This document shows positions 6,767 through 8,359 of a stretch of DNA of 8,359 nucleotides, one piece after another. Source of the DNA: an uncultured Ruminococcus sp. (GTDB lineage Bacteria; Bacillota; Clostridia; Oscillospirales; Ruminococcaceae); the NCBI GenBank assembly GCA_946183385.1, contig CAMHBN010000069.1:1-8359 (forward strand), written 5' to 3'. The notes below the pieces were generated by a model. That model was not told where the DNA came from. It did no database searches and worked only from the letters and a program-made list of their open reading frames with translations. The position numbers were made by a program, and so were the translations under genes. How positions within the stretch are numbered: the stretch's first letter is position 1; every line of letters begins with the position of its first letter.

Positions 6767-7351
6767 TTAAGCAATGCCTGCCGCGACTGTAGTTGTCGTG
6801 GTGACAGTCTCGCCGTCCTCGCCGAGGATAGACGTTGTAGCGATAGCGGGAGTATCAGCTCCGCCAACGTTTACCTTTATCTCTATCTCGATGTCGGGGT
6901 AGTTCTTGAAGCTGAGGATGATGAATGTCTGACCCTTCGATACGCCCGTGATATAGCCCGAAGCGTTAACAACGGCAATTGCGGGATCGAGCGACTTCCA
7001 CACCTCGTCGGATTCGCCCGTACCTGCGTCGGGGTAAGCCTGTATAATCGGGACGTCAGTCTCGCCGACCTCAAGGAAGAGCTCGCGCTTCGAGAGCTTG
7101 ACATTTGAAGCCTTGGGATTTACAGCGACAGTGGTCGCCTCAGTTGTAGTCTCGGGCGGAGCGGTAACAACAGGCTCGGTCGCCACTGTAGTAGTGGTCG
7201 TCTCAGCCTTCGAGCCGTTTCCCTCGCCGATATTCTTTGTACATTTAGCAAGAAGCACGACGAACAGCAGCACCACGAACGCTATGACTGCAAGCGCCCC
7301 CAGCTGTCTTTGTCTAAGCACCTTACGTGTAACACGTCTTCTGTTGTCCAT
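6767..7351 (-). CDS. single-pass membrane protein with extracellular bacterial Ig-like (Big_2) domain
   Basis: The 194-residue product has a basic N-terminus (RRR, RK and R-x-R within residues 4-15), one hydrophobic segment (about 18-36, GALAVIAFVVLLFVVLLAK), a Thr/Pro/Glu linker (about 50-76), and an Ig-like domain (about 82-162). The last has the Big_2 hallmark IAVVNASGYITGVSKGQTFI (125-144) and ends in IEIEIKVNV. A short Thr-rich tail (171-194) closes it. This predicts N-inside topology with the domain outside the membrane. LAKC at 34-37 is not a good lipobox, because Lys precedes Cys. Big_2 domains occur in surface and adhesion proteins, but there is no enzyme, sortase or dockerin motif here, so the role is unknown. 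AAGGAAGG lies upstream of the ATG. Its own promoter and terminator make it monocistronic. It is probably unrelated to the downstream operon. Confidence 0.88.
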   Translation of the reverse strand: MDNRRRVTRKVLRQRQLGALAVIAFVVLLFVVLLAKCTKNIGEGNGSKAETTTTTVATEPVVTAPPETTTEATTVAVNPKASNVKLSKRELFLEVGETDVPIIQAYPDAGTGESDEVWKSLDPAIAVVNASGYITGVSKGQTFIILSFKNYPDIEIEIKVNVGGADTPAIATTSILGEDGETVTTTTTVAAGIA

Positions 7352-7406
7352 AGTCGATTCCTTCCTTTATGTTTATCTCTTAACAAAAGAATAATCCTTT
7401 GATAAC

Positions 7407-7435
7407 ATTATAACACAAGGTTTTTAAAAAGTCAC
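7407..7435 (-). promoter_or_regulatory. probable sigma-A promoter of the Ig-like domain gene
   Basis: A perfect TATAAT (7412-7407) on the minus strand is preceded, at a 17-base spacing, by GTGACT (7435-7430), which matches four of six -35 consensus bases. Transcription would start near 7400 and leave a leader of about 50 nt before the ATG. Between this promoter and the repeat at 7513 the DNA is AT-rich. It holds only a weak 6-bp inverted repeat (AAATCG/CGATTT at 7467-7483), to which I give no function. Confidence 0.7.
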
Positions 7436-7512
7436 GCACTTTCAGAAATTTTTACACATTGCTGTAAAATCGGCTCGCGATTTGTAGATTATGCACAAAC
7501 AAGAGCGTGGGC

Positions 7513-7581
7513 TGTAGGGACGCGCATTGCGCGTCCGCAAATACACGAGAAAACTTCGGGCGGATGATATCCGCCCCTACA
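7513..7581. repeat. MITE-like palindromic intergenic element
   Basis: A 69-bp segment is bounded by a 7-bp terminal inverted repeat, TGTAGGG on the left and CCCTACA on the right. Just inside are two nearly perfect palindromes: GGACGCGCA-T-TGCGCGTCC (7518-7536) and GGGCGGAT-GAT-ATCCGCCC (7558-7576), joined by a 21-bp A-rich spacer. It is far more GC-rich at its ends than the surrounding gap. No target-site duplication is obvious and it carries no gene. From memory, similar hairpins recur between genes in Ruminococcus-type genomes, but I could not check this. A non-autonomous mobile repeat or an extragenic palindromic element both fit. Confidence 0.6.
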
Positions 7582-7610
7582 AAAAAACGGAACGCCGATA
7601 CGGCGTTCCG
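7581..7610 (-). terminator. intrinsic terminator after the solute-binding protein gene
   Basis: In the minus-strand RNA a perfect 10-bp GC-rich stem CGGAACGCCG/CGGCGTTCCG with a 3-nt loop is followed by seven U residues. It starts nine bases after the TGA at 7620. The U-run touches the right end of the MITE-like element, so the element lies immediately downstream of the termination point. Confidence 0.95.
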
Positions 7611-7619
7611 TGCATAACA

Positions 7620-8359
7620 TCAGTTATAATTCGCGACCTCCGCGTCAACTACCTCAGACCACTTGTCGCGCAGCTCGCTCCACGAGCCAACCTCGCCGCT
7701 GAGTATAGCTCCCGTGAGATTGTCCATGACACCGCGGGTCTCGTAGGTATAATCGCCGCTGCCGTACATTCGGCTGCCCATTCCGTAGGCGATGTCGATG
7801 GCGGGACTCTTCCTGAACATAGCCTTATAGCTCTCAATGGCGTCGTACTGCTCCTCCGTCATGAAGGGGTTGCGTCTGCCGTCGGCACGCTCCTCCTCCG
7901 CGAGCGCGAGCTCCTTCGCCGCCTTCTTGTAATCCTCGCGGGAAGCAGCTGTCCTCTCGCACTTGATATAAGTCGCGACCGCAGCACCCTTGGTCGAATT
8001 CTTCACCAGCATCTTTGCCTCGAGGTCGCAGCCGATGTGGTACTCGCTCTCACCGGGAGCCTTCGGGAAAGGCACTGCCATCAAGCCCGAATTGGGATTG
8101 CTCGCGTTCGACGCAGGAAGAGCCCAGCTCCCGCTCGCAAAGAACAGCGATGATTTATCCGCGGGGAAGCTGCCCTTCCACTCGGTGCAGTACAGCTTCT
8201 TCGAGACTATCTCCTCCATGAGCTGTCCCGCCTTTTCGAGCTTGGGATCGGCGATATTGTTCACAAAGCCGCTGCTTCCGTAGCTTACCACGCTGCTGCC
8301 CGTCGAGAGCAGCAGTCCTCTGGCGAGGTCGCCGCACACGCCGTAGTGCTTGCTGTCCT
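7620..8359 (-). CDS. ABC-type extracellular solute-binding protein, C-terminal part (5' end cut off by window)
   Basis: The frame is open from the right edge to TGA at 7620-7622, showing 245 complete codons before the stop; no start is visible. A GTG near 8339 is an internal valine rather than a convincing start, since the frame continues upstream. The visible protein resembles the second half of a family-1-type solute-binding protein, which captures a ligand (often a sugar) outside the cell for an ABC importer. Clues are SSLFFASGSWALP, the GLMAVPFPKAPGE stretch before the C-lobe, and a late helical region ending WSELRDKWSEVVDAEVANYN. These resemblances are from pattern memory; the substrate cannot be told. 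It is followed by a terminator, not by permease genes. A helical Lys/Glu/Arg-rich stretch (REDYKKAAKELALAEEERAD) may be an insertion in the C-lobe. Confidence 0.72.
   Translation of the reverse strand, partial: DSKHYGVCGDLARGLLLSTGSSVVSYGSSGFVNNIADPKLEKAGQLMEEIVSKKLYCTEWKGSFPADKSSLFFASGSWALPASNASNPNSGLMAVPFPKAPGESEYHIGCDLEAKMLVKNSTKGAAVATYIKCERTAASREDYKKAAKELALAEEERADGRRNPFMTEEQYDAIESYKAMFRKSPAIDIAYGMGSRMYGSGDYTYETRGVMDNLTGAILSGEVGSWSELRDKWSEVVDAEVANYN

Noticed and set aside
7238..7252. Ig-like protein as a lipoprotein anchored at Cys37
   Set aside because: The residues before the cysteine are L-A-K; lysine directly before the cysteine is not accepted in a lipobox, and the hydrophobic stretch fits a plain membrane anchor.
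7513..7581. The two palindromes as CRISPR repeats or an attachment site
   Set aside because: The two palindromes differ in sequence, there is no series of equal spacers, no cas or integrase gene is nearby, and no flanking direct repeat is visible.
7527..8153. 208-residue plus-strand frame starting inside the palindromic element
   Set aside because: It begins in non-coding repeat DNA, crosses a terminator and then runs antisense to the solute-binding protein; it has no recognisable motif.

Overview
The window is almost entirely a minus-strand stretch of the conserved nusA-infB translation and transcription-factor operon from a Gram-positive Clostridia-type bacterium. My best guess is Ruminococcus or a close Oscillospiraceae relative. 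The grounds are the rimP-nusA-ylxR-ylxQ-infB-rbfA-nrnA order, a short NusA without C-terminal acidic repeats, G/C-rich third codon positions, a Thr/Pro/Glu linker joined to a bacterial Ig-like domain, and small hairpin-rich intergenic repeats. The organism assignment is inference.

Layout in the direction of transcription (right to left). (1) 8359-7620: the C-terminal part of an ABC-type extracellular solute-binding protein, ending at a strong intrinsic terminator (7581-7610). (2) 7581-7352: a gap with a MITE-like element of about 69 bp (7513-7581) and a promoter. (3) 7351-6767: a monocistronic single-pass membrane protein with an extracellular Big_2 domain, ending at its own terminator (6721-6757). 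(4) 6671-6526: a good sigma-A promoter (TTGATT-17-TATAAT) and a leader RNA of about 110 nt with two consecutive perfect hairpins. (5) 6525-1: the operon rimP, nusA, ylxR (rnpM), ylxQ, infB, an unrecognised very acidic small gene, rbfA, and nrnA, which runs off the left edge.

The operon genes are tightly packed. nusA/ylxR overlap by ATGA, ylxR/ylxQ overlap by 32 nt, and the other spacers are 12-74 nt. The products act together: RimP and RbfA mature the 30S subunit, IF2 starts translation, NusA tunes RNA polymerase pausing, termination and antitermination, YlxR and YlxQ are small RNA-binding proteins, and NrnA clears the shortest RNA fragments.

Most of the window is ordinary housekeeping DNA and I see no clear new defence, mobile or biosynthetic system. 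The best leads are the acidic gene inserted between infB and rbfA (with a hairpin before its ribosome-binding site), the structured rimP leader, alternative hairpins before infB, a duplicated Lys/Ala/Glu segment in IF2, and the MITE-like repeat. The plus strand holds no convincing gene, and I found no tRNA, rRNA or CRISPR array.
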